Source: JBGAQP01 sp044220635
Lineage (GTDB): Bacteria; Pseudomonadota; Gammaproteobacteria; Burkholderiales; Usitatibacteraceae
Reading direction: 5' to 3'
Length of the DNA stretch: 64,000 bases
NCBI GenBank assembly: GCA_044220635.1
Contig: JBGAQP010000010.1
Span: 1-64,000, forward strand
The notes under the pieces were generated by a model. That model was not told the DNA's origin, ran no database searches, and saw nothing but the letters and a program-made list of their open reading frames with translations. Shown here piece by piece: positions 46,574 through 54,898 of this stretch (positions are counted from its first letter, which is position 1; every line of letters begins with the position of its first letter). Position numbers and translations under genes: made by a program.

Positions 46574-47298
46574 CGGCGCGGGCCCGGCGCGAGCAGCAGG
46601 AAGATCGCGGGGCGCTTGCCGATCGCGGCCCGGACGCGGCGCCATTCGGCCACTTCCGCCATGCGGATCGCTTCTCCCGGGCCGGTGAGCCCCGCGGCCA
46701 CGGCGAGCCGGGTCGCGGGCCCGCACACCGCGAGAAGGTCGTCGAGGAGCGCCTCGTTGCGATAGGGTGTCTCGATGAAGACCTGCGTCTCGCGATGCGC
46801 AGCGGAGCGCCGCTCGAGCTCGGCGATGCGTTCGCGGCGCCCGGGACCCGATGCCGGCAGGTAACCCAGGAAGCGGAAGCGCTGCCCTTCGAGGCCGCAG
46901 GCCATGAGCGCGAGCAGGATCGCCGAGGGCCCGACGAGCGGAACGACGGCGATGCCCTCCGCATGGGCCGCGGCGACGAGCTTCGCGCCCGGATCCGCGA
47001 CCGCCGGCGCGCCCGCCTCCGAAAGCAGGCCCAGGTCGCGCCCCTTCCGGGCGGGATCGAGGAGCGCCGCCACGGCCTGCGGGGGCGTGTGCTCGTTCAG
47101 CTCCGCGAGGGCGATCTCCCGCATGGGCCGGGGATGGGCGCAGGCGGCGAGGAAGCGCCGGGCGCTCTTCGCGTCCTCGACCACGAACTCGGCGAGCGAG
47201 CGGATCCGGGCGAGGACCGGCACCGGCAGCACGTCCGCGGGGGGCGTATCCTCGTCGAGCCAGGCGGGAACGAGGAACAGGCGTCCGGCGGCCGTCAC
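46570..47298 (-). CDS. RsmI-like SAM-dependent methyltransferase (tetrapyrrole-methylase fold)
   Basis: A 242-aa protein of the tetrapyrrole methylase/RsmI superfamily. Visible motifs are GLLSEAGAPAVADPGAKLVA, then VPLVGPSAILLALMACGLEG and RFRFLGYLPASGPGRRERIA, followed by ETQVFIETPYRNEALLDDLL. These match the 16S rRNA C1402 2'-O-methyltransferase group, but the N-terminus (LFLVPAWLDEDTPPADVLPV) differs from standard RsmI. This is the second RsmI-like type often found beside maf in betaproteobacteria; its exact target is uncertain. GTG start overlaps the maf stop by 4 bp. Confidence 0.85.
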   Translation of the reverse strand: MTAAGRLFLVPAWLDEDTPPADVLPVPVLARIRSLAEFVVEDAKSARRFLAACAHPRPMREIALAELNEHTPPQAVAALLDPARKGRDLGLLSEAGAPAVADPGAKLVAAAHAEGIAVVPLVGPSAILLALMACGLEGQRFRFLGYLPASGPGRRERIAELERRSAAHRETQVFIETPYRNEALLDDLLAVCGPATRLAVAAGLTGPGEAIRMAEVAEWRRVRAAIGKRPAIFLLLAPGPRR

Positions 47299-47879
47299 GG
47301 GATGCGGAAGCCTTCGGCGCGCAGCATCTCGCCGAGCGCGATGAGCGGCAGGCCCACGAGCGCGGTCGGGTCGTCCCCGGACAGGCGCTCGAGCAGGCTC
47401 ACGCCGAGCCCCTCGCTCTTCGCGCTTCCGGCGCAGTCGAACGCGGGCTCCCGGTCGAGATAGCGCTCGATCTCGTCGTCGGTGAAAGCGCGGAAGGAGA
47501 CGAGTGTGGTCACGAGGCGCCGGGAGCATCGGTCGCGGGCGGCATGGCACAAGCACACCGCCGTGTGGAAGGCGACGGTTCGCCCCCGCATCCGGGCGAG
47601 TTGGCCGCGCGCGTTCTCGCGGCTGCCCGGCTTGCCGAGGGGCTGGCCATCGAGTTCCGCCACCTGGTCGGAGCCCACGACCCAGGCGTTCGGGAACTCT
47701 TCGGACCCGGCCTGCGCTTTCGCGAGGGCGAGACGCTGGGCGGTCTCCCGGGGCGCCTCGCCGGCGAGGGGGCGTTCGTCGACCTCCGGGGACCAGGACT
47801 CGAAAGGCAACCCGAACCGGGCGAGGAGTTCCTGCCGGTAGCGCGAGGCCGACGCGAGAATGATGAAAAACTCGTTCAT
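47295..47879 (-). CDS. maf: Maf-family nucleotide pyrophosphatase
   Basis: House-cleaning pyrophosphatase that hydrolyses non-canonical nucleoside triphosphates. It is 194 aa. LASASRYRQELLARFGLPFE is the N-terminal signature. ERPLAGEAPRETAQRLALAK, VVGSDQVAELDGQPLGKPG and the segment AGSAKSEGLGVSLLERLSGD follow. The context before yceD-rpmF fits the YceF (7-methyl-GTP) subgroup. The ATG at 47879 was preferred to a TTG two codons upstream. There is no Shine-Dalgarno, and a TATAAA lies 7 nt upstream. Confidence 0.92.
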   Translation of the reverse strand: MNEFFIILASASRYRQELLARFGLPFESWSPEVDERPLAGEAPRETAQRLALAKAQAGSEEFPNAWVVGSDQVAELDGQPLGKPGSRENARGQLARMRGRTVAFHTAVCLCHAARDRCSRRLVTTLVSFRAFTDDEIERYLDREPAFDCAGSAKSEGLGVSLLERLSGDDPTALVGLPLIALGEMLRAEGFRIP

Positions 47880-47892
47880 AATCAATTTTATA

Positions 47893-47921
47893 TTTACAAC
47901 TCTTCAAGCAAAGTCTATCAT
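47893..47921 (+). promoter_or_regulatory. Promoter of yceD-rpmF-plsX-fab cluster
   Basis: TTTACA (47893-47898), 17 nt, then TATCAT (47916-47921), in a 50-bp AT-rich gap between the divergent maf and yceD starts. The yceD ATG begins only 8 nt after the -10, so transcription would start at or within about three bases of the ATG. No Shine-Dalgarno is present. Confidence 0.65.
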
Positions 47922-47929
47922 GCTGAGCC

Positions 47930-48430
47930 ATGGCTGAAAAGTGGAAGATCGACCCCGAGAGACTGAGCGCCAAGCCTCTGGAGTTCAGAGGGACCCTGGT
48001 GCCCGGGGCCCTGCCGCGCCTCGCCGAGCTCCTCGCCAAGCCCGAAGGCGAGCTCGCCTACCGCATCACGGCGCGCCTGGACTCGCAACGGCGCAAGGTG
48101 CTGTCGTGTATAATTGATGGTTTCGTTTTTCTCACGTGCCAGGCGACGCTGGAAACATTCCGGCATCCCCTCCACCTCGAGGAACGGCTGGTGGTGGTGG
48201 ACGACGAATCCGGCCTGCCGCCCATCGAGGAGGAGAGTGACGCGGAGGACCATGTGGTGGCCGACGCCCCGCTGGACCTGCGCGATCTGGTCGAGGATGC
48301 GGTGATCCTCGCCTTGCCGATGGTTCCGCGCAAGCCCGGCCTCGAGGAGGCCCCCCCGAAGGGGGCCGGGGCCACGGCTGCGAAGGCCTCGCCCTTCGCG
48401 GCGCTCGCGGGCCTCAAGCGGGAGAAATGA
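47930..48430 (+). CDS. yceD: YceD family protein (DUF177)
   Basis: A 166-aa protein encoded just before rpmF, as in nearly all bacteria that carry it. It is linked to 23S rRNA accumulation and ribosome assembly. Motifs include RRKVLSCIIDGFVFLTCQAT with its cysteine pair and the C-terminal acidic DLRDLVEDAVILALPMVPRK. It may be translated from a leaderless mRNA. rpmF follows after 24 bp. Confidence 0.92.
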   Translation: MAEKWKIDPERLSAKPLEFRGTLVPGALPRLAELLAKPEGELAYRITARLDSQRRKVLSCIIDGFVFLTCQATLETFRHPLHLEERLVVVDDESGLPPIEEESDAEDHVVADAPLDLRDLVEDAVILALPMVPRKPGLEEAPPKGAGATAAKASPFAALAGLKREK

Positions 48431-48454
48431 ACCCGTCGATTCCAGGAGACGAAC

Positions 48455-48631
48455 ATGGCTGTCCAGCAGAACAAGAAGTCGCCGTCCAAGCGCGGAATGC
48501 ACCGGGCGCACGACTTCCTCACGAACCCGCCCACGGCGGTCGAGCCCACCACGGGCGAGACGCACCTGCGCCATCACATCTCGCCCTCGGGCTATTACCG
48601 CGGCAAGAAGGTCGTCAAGACCAAGGACTGA
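48455..48631 (+). CDS. rpmF: 50S ribosomal protein L32
   Basis: A 58-aa basic protein: AVQQNKKSPSKRGMHRAHDF, then LTNPPTAVEPTTGETHLRHH and ISPSGYYRGKKVVKTK. This is the proteobacterial form without the zinc-binding cysteines. A CAGGAG site lies 8 nt before the ATG. yceD-rpmF-plsX order is conserved, tying ribosome and membrane-lipid synthesis together. Confidence 0.96.
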   Translation: MAVQQNKKSPSKRGMHRAHDFLTNPPTAVEPTTGETHLRHHISPSGYYRGKKVVKTKD

Positions 48632-48650
48632 GCCCCGTCGGGGCCCGGGC

Positions 48651-48673
48651 TTCATTGCAAGTCCTGCAATGAA
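48651..48673 (+). promoter_or_regulatory. Hairpin covering the plsX start codon
   Basis: TTCATTGCA (48651-48659) and TGCAATGAA (48665-48673) are a perfect 9-bp inverted repeat with loop AGTCC. The plsX ATG (48669-48671) lies inside the right arm, and no Shine-Dalgarno is visible. The hairpin begins 20 nt after the rpmF stop, so ribosomes finishing rpmF could open it. Confidence 0.5.
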
Positions 48674-49730
48674 AACCGTCATTGCCGTCGACGCCATGGG
48701 AGGTGACCACGGACCCGCGGTCACCGTGCCCGCCTGCCTCGATTTCCTCGCGGCCCATCCGGACGCCGAGCTGCTGCTCGTCGGGCTGAGGGAACCGCTC
48801 GAGGCCGCGCTCGCGCGCGCCGGCCGCGACCCGCGCATCACCGTCGTTCCCGCCACGCAGGTCGTGGACATGAACGAGGACGTGCGCAGCGCCATCCGCG
48901 GCAAGAAGGACTCCTCGATGCGCGTGGCGATCGACCTGGTGAGGGACGGCCGCGCGCAGGCCTGCGTGAGCGCGGGCAACACCGGGGCGCTCATGGGCAC
49001 GGCGAAGTTCGTCCTGAAGACGCTCGCCGGGATCGACCGCCCGGCGATCTGCGGGGTTCTGCCGACGCGCAAGGGCCAGGTCTACGTCCTCGACCTCGGG
49101 GCGAACGCCGACTGCACGCCCCTGCACCTGCTGCAGTTCGCCATCATGGGCGCCACGCTCGTGAGCGCCGTGGAGGAAAGGCCCCGGCCCAGCGTGGGGC
49201 TGCTCAACATCGGCTCCGAGGAGATCAAGGGCAACGAGGTCGTCAAGAAGGCGGGCGAGCTCCTGCGCCGCAGCCCGCTCAACTTCCACGGCAACGTCGA
49301 GGGCGACGACATCTACAAGGGCACGACCGACGTCGTCGTCTGCGACGGCTTCGTCGGCAACGTCGCGCTGAAGGCCTCCGAGGGCCTCGCCAAGATGATG
49401 GGCGACTTCCTCAAGGAGGAGTACACGCGCAGCCCCTTCACGCGGCTCGCGGGTCTCGCTTCCATCCCGATCATCAAGGCCTTCCGCCGGCGCGTCGACC
49501 ACCGGCGATACAACGGCGCGGCGCTCCTGGGGCTGCGCGGCATCGTCGTGAAGAGCCACGGCTCGGCCGACCGCCTCGCGTTCGCGACGGCGCTCGCCCG
49601 GGCGGCATCCGAGGCGAGCCACGGCCTGCTCGAACGCATCGCGGAGGAGGTCGCCCGACTCGACGCCGCGGGGCTGCTCGCGCCAGCCGCCCCGGCGCCG
49701 GCCCCGGGGCCGGACGCCGAAGCCGCGTGA
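48669..49730 (+). CDS. plsX: Phosphate acyltransferase PlsX
   Basis: Peripheral-membrane enzyme converting acyl-ACP and phosphate to acyl-phosphate for phospholipid synthesis. The protein is 353 aa. It begins KTVIAVDAMGGDHGPAVTVP and contains CVSAGNTGALMGTAKFVL, LDLGANADCTPLHLLQFA, LLNIGSEEIKGNEVVKKAGE and CDGFVGNVALKASEGLAKMM. The C-terminal tail is Ala/Pro-rich. It starts the lipid half of the cluster and feeds the PlsY pathway. Confidence 0.97.
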   Translation: MKTVIAVDAMGGDHGPAVTVPACLDFLAAHPDAELLLVGLREPLEAALARAGRDPRITVVPATQVVDMNEDVRSAIRGKKDSSMRVAIDLVRDGRAQACVSAGNTGALMGTAKFVLKTLAGIDRPAICGVLPTRKGQVYVLDLGANADCTPLHLLQFAIMGATLVSAVEERPRPSVGLLNIGSEEIKGNEVVKKAGELLRRSPLNFHGNVEGDDIYKGTTDVVVCDGFVGNVALKASEGLAKMMGDFLKEEYTRSPFTRLAGLASIPIIKAFRRRVDHRRYNGAALLGLRGIVVKSHGSADRLAFATALARAASEASHGLLERIAEEVARLDAAGLLAPAAPAPAPGPDAEAA

Positions 49731-49741
49731 GCGCAGCCCCG

Positions 49742-50701
49742 ATGACCTACTCGCGCATCGCCGGGACCGGCAGCTACCTCCCCGCGAAGGTCCTCACCAA
49801 CCGCGACCTCGAGACCCTCGTCGCGACCAGCGACGAGTGGATCGTGTCGCGCACGGGTATCCGCGAGCGACACATCGCCGCCGAAGGCGAACTCTCGAGC
49901 GACCTCGCGCTGCACGCCTGCCGCAGCGCCCTTGCCGCCGCAGGGCTCGCGGCGGGAGACGTCGACCTGATCGTGCTCGCCACCTCGACGCCCGACATGG
50001 TCTTTCCCTCGAGCGCCTGCCTCCTGCAGGCGAAGCTCGGTGTCAGGCGCGGCGCCGCCTTCGACGTCCAGGCCGTGTGCTCCGGATTCGTCTACGCGCT
50101 CGCGACCGCCGATCAGTTCATCCGCTCGGGCGCCTACCGCTGCGCGCTCGTCGTGGGTGCCGAGGTCTTCTCGCGCATCCTCGACTGGAAGGACCGCTCG
50201 ACCTGCGTCCTCTTCGGCGACGGCGCGGGCGCGGTCGTCCTCACCGCCTCGGACCGGCCGGGGATCCTCTCGAGCCACCTGCGCGCCGACGGCTCCTACG
50301 CGGGCATCCTCAACACGCCCGGGCAGGTGAGCGGCGGCGGGGTCCGGGGCGATCCCACCCTCAAGATGGACGGCGGCGCGGTCTTCCGCCTCGCGGTGCG
50401 CGTCCTCGAGGAGAGCGCGCGCGAGGCGCTCGCCGCCAACGGGCTCGGCGTGGGCGACCTCGACGCGTACATCGCGCACCAGGCCAACGTGCGCATCATC
50501 GCGCACGTGGCGAAGAAGCTCGGCGTGCCCGACTCGAAGTGCATCGTCACCGTGGACCGCCACGCGAACACCTCCGCGGCCTCGATCCCGCTCGCCCTCG
50601 ACGTGGCCGTGCGCGACGGCCGGGTGCGCCCCGGTCACCTCGTGCTCCTGCAGGGCGTGGGCGGCGGGTTCACATGGGGCTCGGTCCTCCTCCGGTACTG
50701 A
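49742..50701 (+). CDS. fabH: 3-oxoacyl-ACP synthase III (KAS III)
   Basis: Condenses acetyl-CoA with malonyl-ACP to begin fatty acid synthesis. The catalytic triad is Cys113 (DVQAVCSGF), His246 (YIAHQANVRI) and Asn276 (RHANTSAAS), in numbering close to E. coli FabH. The ATG giving MTYSRIAGTGSYLP was chosen because it yields 319 aa. A GTG at 49727 overlapping the plsX stop by 4 bp would add five residues and is also plausible. Confidence 0.96.
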   Translation: MTYSRIAGTGSYLPAKVLTNRDLETLVATSDEWIVSRTGIRERHIAAEGELSSDLALHACRSALAAAGLAAGDVDLIVLATSTPDMVFPSSACLLQAKLGVRRGAAFDVQAVCSGFVYALATADQFIRSGAYRCALVVGAEVFSRILDWKDRSTCVLFGDGAGAVVLTASDRPGILSSHLRADGSYAGILNTPGQVSGGGVRGDPTLKMDGGAVFRLAVRVLEESAREALAANGLGVGDLDAYIAHQANVRIIAHVAKKLGVPDSKCIVTVDRHANTSAASIPLALDVAVRDGRVRPGHLVLLQGVGGGFTWGSVLLRY

Positions 50702-50703
50702 AC

Positions 50704-51630
50704 ATGACTCTTGCGATCGTATTTCCCGGCCAGGCCTCGCAATCGGTCGGCATGATGCGCGGCTTCGCCGACCTGCCCGTGGTCGAGGCGACCTTCCGCG
50801 AAGCTTCCGGCATCCTCGGCCTGGACCTGTGGAAGCTCGCGGCCGAGGGACCCGCCGAGGAGCTCAACCGCACCGTGAACACCCAGCCCGTCATGCTCGC
50901 CGCGGGCGTGGCCTGCTGGCGCGCCTGGGTGGAGCGCGGCGGCCCGAACCCCGCGTTCTTCGCCGGGCACAGCCTCGGCGAGTACACCGCGCTCGTGGCC
51001 GCCGGGGCGATCGGGTTCGCCGAGGCGCTGCCGCTCGTGCGCTTCCGCGCGCAGGCCATGCAGGAGGCGGTGCCCGAGGGCACCGGAGGGATCGCCGTGG
51101 TCCTGGGCCTCGACGAGGGGCCCCTTCGCGAGGTGTGCGCCGAGGCGGCGCAGGGCGAGGTGCTCGAGCCCGCGAACCTCAACGCCCCGGGGCAGATCGT
51201 GATCGCCGGGCACCGCGCCGCGGTCGAACGTGGCATGGCCCTCGCGCGCGAACGCGGGGCCAAGCGCGCGCTCATGCTGCCGATGAGCGCCCCCTCGCAT
51301 TGCAGCCTGATGCGCCCCGCCGCCGAGCGCCTGCGCGAGCGGCTCGCAGGCGTGGCGATCCGCCCGCCGGCGGTGCCGGTCGTCCAGAACCGCGACGTCG
51401 AGGCGTTCGCCGATCCCGATCGCATCCGCCGCGCGCTCGTCGAGCAGCTCGACCACCCGGTGCGCTGGATCGAGACCGTGGGGCTGCTCGCGGCCCGCGG
51501 CGTGACGCGCATCGTCGAGTGCGCGCCTGGCAAGGTGCTCGCGGGGCTCTCGAAACGCATCGCGGAAGGGGCCGAATGCCTCGCCGTCACCGACTCCGCC
51601 GCGCTCGCCGCGGCGCTTCCGGGGGGATAG
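50704..51630 (+). CDS. fabD: Malonyl-CoA:ACP transacylase
   Basis: Loads malonyl groups onto ACP. The protein is 308 aa. LAIVFPGQASQSVGMM opens the protein, and the nucleophile is Ser90 in FAGHSLGEYTALVAAGAI, followed by MQEAVPEGTGGIAVVLGLD and PMSAPSHCSLM (active-site His). It lies 2 bp after fabH and 3 bp before fabG. Confidence 0.96.
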   Translation: MTLAIVFPGQASQSVGMMRGFADLPVVEATFREASGILGLDLWKLAAEGPAEELNRTVNTQPVMLAAGVACWRAWVERGGPNPAFFAGHSLGEYTALVAAGAIGFAEALPLVRFRAQAMQEAVPEGTGGIAVVLGLDEGPLREVCAEAAQGEVLEPANLNAPGQIVIAGHRAAVERGMALARERGAKRALMLPMSAPSHCSLMRPAAERLRERLAGVAIRPPAVPVVQNRDVEAFADPDRIRRALVEQLDHPVRWIETVGLLAARGVTRIVECAPGKVLAGLSKRIAEGAECLAVTDSAALAAALPGG

Positions 51631-51633
51631 GAC

Positions 51634-52374
51634 ATGCTGAACGGACAAGTGGCGATCGTCACCGGGGCTTCCCGCGGGATCGGTGCGGGCATCCTCCAGG
51701 CGCTCGCCGGCGCGGGGGCGACGGTGGTCGGCTCGGCGACCGGCGCCGCGGGCGCCGAGGCGATCTCGAAGGCGCTCGCCGGGCTCGGGGCGAAGGGCGA
51801 GGGGCGCGTGCTCGACGTGCGCGACGCCGCGCGCTGCACCGCGTTCGTGGAGGAGGTGCAGGCGGCCCACGGGGCCGTCTCCATCCTCGTGAACAACGCC
51901 GGCATCACCCGCGACAACCTCCTCGCGCGCATGAAGGACGAGGAATGGGACGAGATCCAGGCGACCAACCTCAAGGCGGTGTTTCTCCTGTCGCGGGCCG
52001 TGCTGCGCGGGATGATGAAGGCGCGCTCGGGCCGGATCGTGAACGTGAGCTCCGTCGTGGGCTTCACCGGCAACCCGGGCCAGGCGAACTACGCCGCCGC
52101 GAAGGCGGGCATGGTGGGCTTCTCGAAGTCGCTCGCGCGCGAGGTGGGGAGCCGCAACATCACCGTGAACTGCGTCGCGCCCGGGTTCATCGAGACCGAC
52201 ATGACGCGCGCGCTCTCCGAGGACCAGGTGAAGCGCCTCGTCGAGGGCGTGCCCCTCGGGCGACTGGGCCGCGTCGAGGACGTGGCGCAGGCCGTGCTCT
52301 TCCTGTGCTCGCCGGGCGCCTCCTACGTGACCGGGGCCACCGTCCACGTGAACGGCGGCCTGTTCATGGACTGA
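51634..52374 (+). CDS. fabG: 3-oxoacyl-ACP reductase
   Basis: NADPH-dependent short-chain dehydrogenase for the first reduction of the elongation cycle. The protein is 246 aa. The cofactor motif is VTGASRGIGAGI. The catalytic triad is Ser140, Tyr153 and Lys157 (NVSSVVGF, ANYAAAKAG), with NNAGITRDN preceding. The C-terminus GATVHVNGGLFMD is standard. A purine-rich site precedes the ATG. Confidence 0.97.
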   Translation: MLNGQVAIVTGASRGIGAGILQALAGAGATVVGSATGAAGAEAISKALAGLGAKGEGRVLDVRDAARCTAFVEEVQAAHGAVSILVNNAGITRDNLLARMKDEEWDEIQATNLKAVFLLSRAVLRGMMKARSGRIVNVSSVVGFTGNPGQANYAAAKAGMVGFSKSLAREVGSRNITVNCVAPGFIETDMTRALSEDQVKRLVEGVPLGRLGRVEDVAQAVLFLCSPGASYVTGATVHVNGGLFMD

Positions 52375-52403
52375 GGCGGGGCGGTCGGTGCGCCTCGCCG
52401 CCA

Positions 52404-52412
52404 TGCTAGAAT
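52404..52412 (+). promoter_or_regulatory. Extended -10 promoter candidate for acpP
   Basis: TGCTAGAAT combines an extended -10 TG with TAGAAT (52407-52412), 49 bp before the acpP ATG. The following leader has a T6 run (52420-52425) and a GGAGG. Separate, stronger transcription of acpP would fit its high cellular level. Confidence 0.45.
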
Positions 52413-52461
52413 TACGCGATTTTTTGCCGCCCCAAACCAGAACCAAGAGTGGAGGATGTAG

Positions 52462-52701
52462 ATGGAAAACATCGAAGCCCGCGTGAAGAAGATCGTCGCC
52501 GAGCAGCTGGGCGTTGCCGAGGCGGACATCAAGAACGAATCCTCCTTCGTCGAGGACCTGGGCGCCGATTCGCTCGACAACGTCGAGCTCGTGATGGCTC
52601 TCGAGGAGGAATTCGAGTGCGAGATCCCGGACGAGGAAGCCGAGAAGATCACGACGGTCCAGCAGGCCATCGACTACGTCAAGGCCCACGCCAAGGGGTG
52701 A
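52462..52701 (+). CDS. acpP: Acyl carrier protein
   Basis: A 79-aa acidic carrier of growing acyl chains. Ser37 in DLGADSLDNVELVMALEEEF is the phosphopantetheine site used by AcpS. It begins ENIEARVKKIVAEQLGVAEA and ends with a small basic tail (KAHAKG). Preceded by GGAGG and lying between fabG and fabF as in other proteobacteria. Confidence 0.98.
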   Translation: MENIEARVKKIVAEQLGVAEADIKNESSFVEDLGADSLDNVELVMALEEEFECEIPDEEAEKITTVQQAIDYVKAHAKG

Positions 52702-52815
52702 GGCCCACCACGCGCGCCGCCCGATGGCCCGCGGCGCCGGGAATCCGCGGACGGGCTCCCCGTTGCCGCGATCGGGCCGCCGCAAGCCGCGGCGGTCCTC
52801 TCCAGTGACAGTGCA

Positions 52816-54051
52816 ATGAACAAGCGCAGAGTCGTCGTGACGGGCCTGGGGGTGGTGTCGCCCGTCGGCATCGGCATCGACCAGGCCTGGCCCAACCTCG
52901 TCAACGGCGTGAGCGGCGTCGGGCCGATCACGCATTTCGACGCCTCTGCCCTTCCGACCCGGATCGCCGCGGAGGTGAAGGGCTTCACCGCCACGGACTG
53001 GATGCCCCCGAAGGAGGTCCGGCGCTCGGACACCTTCATCCACTACGGCCTCGCCGCCACGCGCATGGCCCTCGACGATGCGGGGCTCGCGATCGACGAG
53101 GCGATCGCCGAGCGCGTGGGGGTGAACGTGGGCTCGGGCATCGGGGGGCTGCCGATGATCGAGGACAACATCCGCGAGATGATCGCCAAGGGCCCGCGGC
53201 GCATCTCGCCGTTCTTCGTGCCCGGCTCGATCATCAACATGGTCGCCGGGATGATCTCCATCCAGTTCGGTGCCAAGGGGCCGAACCTGTCGATGGTGTC
53301 GGCCTGCACGACGAGCTCGCACTGCATCGGGGAGGCGGGCCGCGTCATCGAGTACGGGGACGCCGACGTGATGATCGCGGGGGGCACGGAGGCGACGATC
53401 TGCCTGTCGGGCGTGGGCGGCTTCTGTTCGGTGAAGGCGCTCTCCGAGCGCAACGACGAGCCGACGAAGGCCTCGCGGCCCTTCGACCGGGATCGCGACG
53501 GGTTCGTGCTGGGCGAGGGCGCGGGCGTGGTCATCCTCGAGGAATACGAGCACGCGAAGAAGCGCGGTGCGCGCATCTATGCCGAGCTCGCGGGCATGGG
53601 CATGAGCGCCGACGCCAACCACATCACGGCGCCCAACATGGACGGCCCGCGCCGCGCCATGCTCGCGGCGCTGCGCAACGCCGGCGCGAACCCCGGCGAC
53701 GTCCAGTACCTCAACGCCCACGGCACCTCGACGCCGCTGGGCGACGCCAACGAGACGGGGGCGATCAAGGCCGCGTTCGGCGACCACGCGCGCAAGCTCG
53801 TCGTGAATTCCACCAAGTCGATGCACGGGCACCTCCTGGGAGCGGCCGGCGGCATGGAGGCGGTGATCACCGTGCTCGCGATCCACCACCAGGTCTCGCC
53901 GCCGACCATCAATCTCGTCAACCCCGATCCGGAGTGCGACCTCGACTACTGCGCCAACACGGCCCGCGACCTGCGGATCGACTTCGCGCTGTCGAACTCC
54001 TTCGGTTTCGGCGGGACGAACGGCACGCTCGCCTTCCGGCGGCTCGCCTGA
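52816..54051 (+). CDS. fabF: 3-oxoacyl-ACP synthase II (KAS II)
   Basis: Elongating condensing enzyme of type II fatty acid synthesis. It is 411 aa. The nucleophile is Cys164 (MVSACTTSSHCIGEAG), with His302 (NAHGTSTPLGDANET) and a second His at 339 (STKSMHGHLLGAAGG). It begins NKRRVVVTGLGVVSPVG. The 114-bp gap after acpP contains no further gene. The next gene starts 22 bp downstream. Confidence 0.97.
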   Translation: MNKRRVVVTGLGVVSPVGIGIDQAWPNLVNGVSGVGPITHFDASALPTRIAAEVKGFTATDWMPPKEVRRSDTFIHYGLAATRMALDDAGLAIDEAIAERVGVNVGSGIGGLPMIEDNIREMIAKGPRRISPFFVPGSIINMVAGMISIQFGAKGPNLSMVSACTTSSHCIGEAGRVIEYGDADVMIAGGTEATICLSGVGGFCSVKALSERNDEPTKASRPFDRDRDGFVLGEGAGVVILEEYEHAKKRGARIYAELAGMGMSADANHITAPNMDGPRRAMLAALRNAGANPGDVQYLNAHGTSTPLGDANETGAIKAAFGDHARKLVVNSTKSMHGHLLGAAGGMEAVITVLAIHHQVSPPTINLVNPDPECDLDYCANTARDLRIDFALSNSFGFGGTNGTLAFRRLA

Positions 54052-54073
54052 GCGCGCCCGCGGCCGCCCGGCC

Positions 54074-54898
54074 TTGAGCGCCGCGATCCTCGTCAACGGC
54101 ACGGCCTCGACGACGGTCGATGCGACCGACCGGGGACTCGCGTTCGGCGACGGGGTGTTCCGCACGCTTCGGGTCCGAGGCGGCCGGCCGCTCAACCTGG
54201 CGCGCCACCTGCGCTGCCTCGCGCGCGACTGCGCGGCGCTCGCGCTCGCCTCGCCCGACGAGAACACCGTTCGCGGGGAGATCGCGCGGGTGGCGCCGGG
54301 CGAGGCCGTGGTCAAGATCATCGTGACCCGCGGCGCGGGAGGGCGGGGCTACGCGCCGCCGGCCACGCCGGTGCCGACGCGCATCGTCGCCGCGTTCCCT
54401 CTCCCGGCGTACCCGCCCGGGCTCGCCCGCGACGGCGTGCGGGTGCGCCGCTGCGGGCTCGTGCTCTCGGACCAGCCCCGGCTCGCCGGCGTGAAGACGC
54501 TCAACCGCCTCGAGAACGTGCTCGCGCGCGCCGAATGGAGCGACCCGGCCGTCCACGAGGGCCTGCTCGCCGACGCCCGCGGCTGCGTCGTCGAGGCCAC
54601 GGCGAGCAACGTGTTCGTCGTCGCGGGCGGGCGGCTTGCCACCCCGCGCCTCGATCGTTGCGGCGTGGCGGGCGCGGCCCGCGAGAGAATCCTCGATCTC
54701 GCGCGCGCCGCGGGCATTGCCTGCGAGGAGCGCGCGATCCGCTTCGAGGAGCTCGCGGCGGCCGAGGAGATCTTCCTCACGAACAGCCTCATCGACCTCT
54801 GGCCCGTGGCCGAGCTGGAGGGCTGGCGCCGCGCGCCGGGTCCCGTGACGCTGCGGCTGCGGGCCCTGGTCGAGGCCGACGATGCGATCGCGCCTTAG
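54074..54898 (+). CDS. pabC: Aminodeoxychorismate lyase
   Basis: PLP enzyme that releases pyruvate from aminodeoxychorismate to give p-aminobenzoate for folate. The 274-aa protein belongs to aminotransferase class IV. It has RGLAFGDGVFRTLRV near the start, the PLP Lys in LAGVKTLNRLENVLAR, and VVEATASNVFVV and EIFLTNSLIDLWPV further on. TTG start at 54074, the only sensible start. It overlaps mltG by 17 bp; the pabC-mltG-tmk-holB order is conserved in gammaproteobacteria too. Confidence 0.92.
   Translation: MSAAILVNGTASTTVDATDRGLAFGDGVFRTLRVRGGRPLNLARHLRCLARDCAALALASPDENTVRGEIARVAPGEAVVKIIVTRGAGGRGYAPPATPVPTRIVAAFPLPAYPPGLARDGVRVRRCGLVLSDQPRLAGVKTLNRLENVLARAEWSDPAVHEGLLADARGCVVEATASNVFVVAGGRLATPRLDRCGVAGAARERILDLARAAGIACEERAIRFEELAAAEEIFLTNSLIDLWPVAELEGWRRAPGPVTLRLRALVEADDAIAP

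Noticed and set aside
43553..46726. A 1057-codon open frame antisense to the GGDEF-EAL gene, and similar long frames opposite fabH-fabF (50635-54321) and ppdK (24139-27303)
   Set aside because: They mirror real genes with strong third-position GC bias, and their translations are Arg/Ala/Gly/His-rich with no family motifs. They are composition artefacts, not genes.
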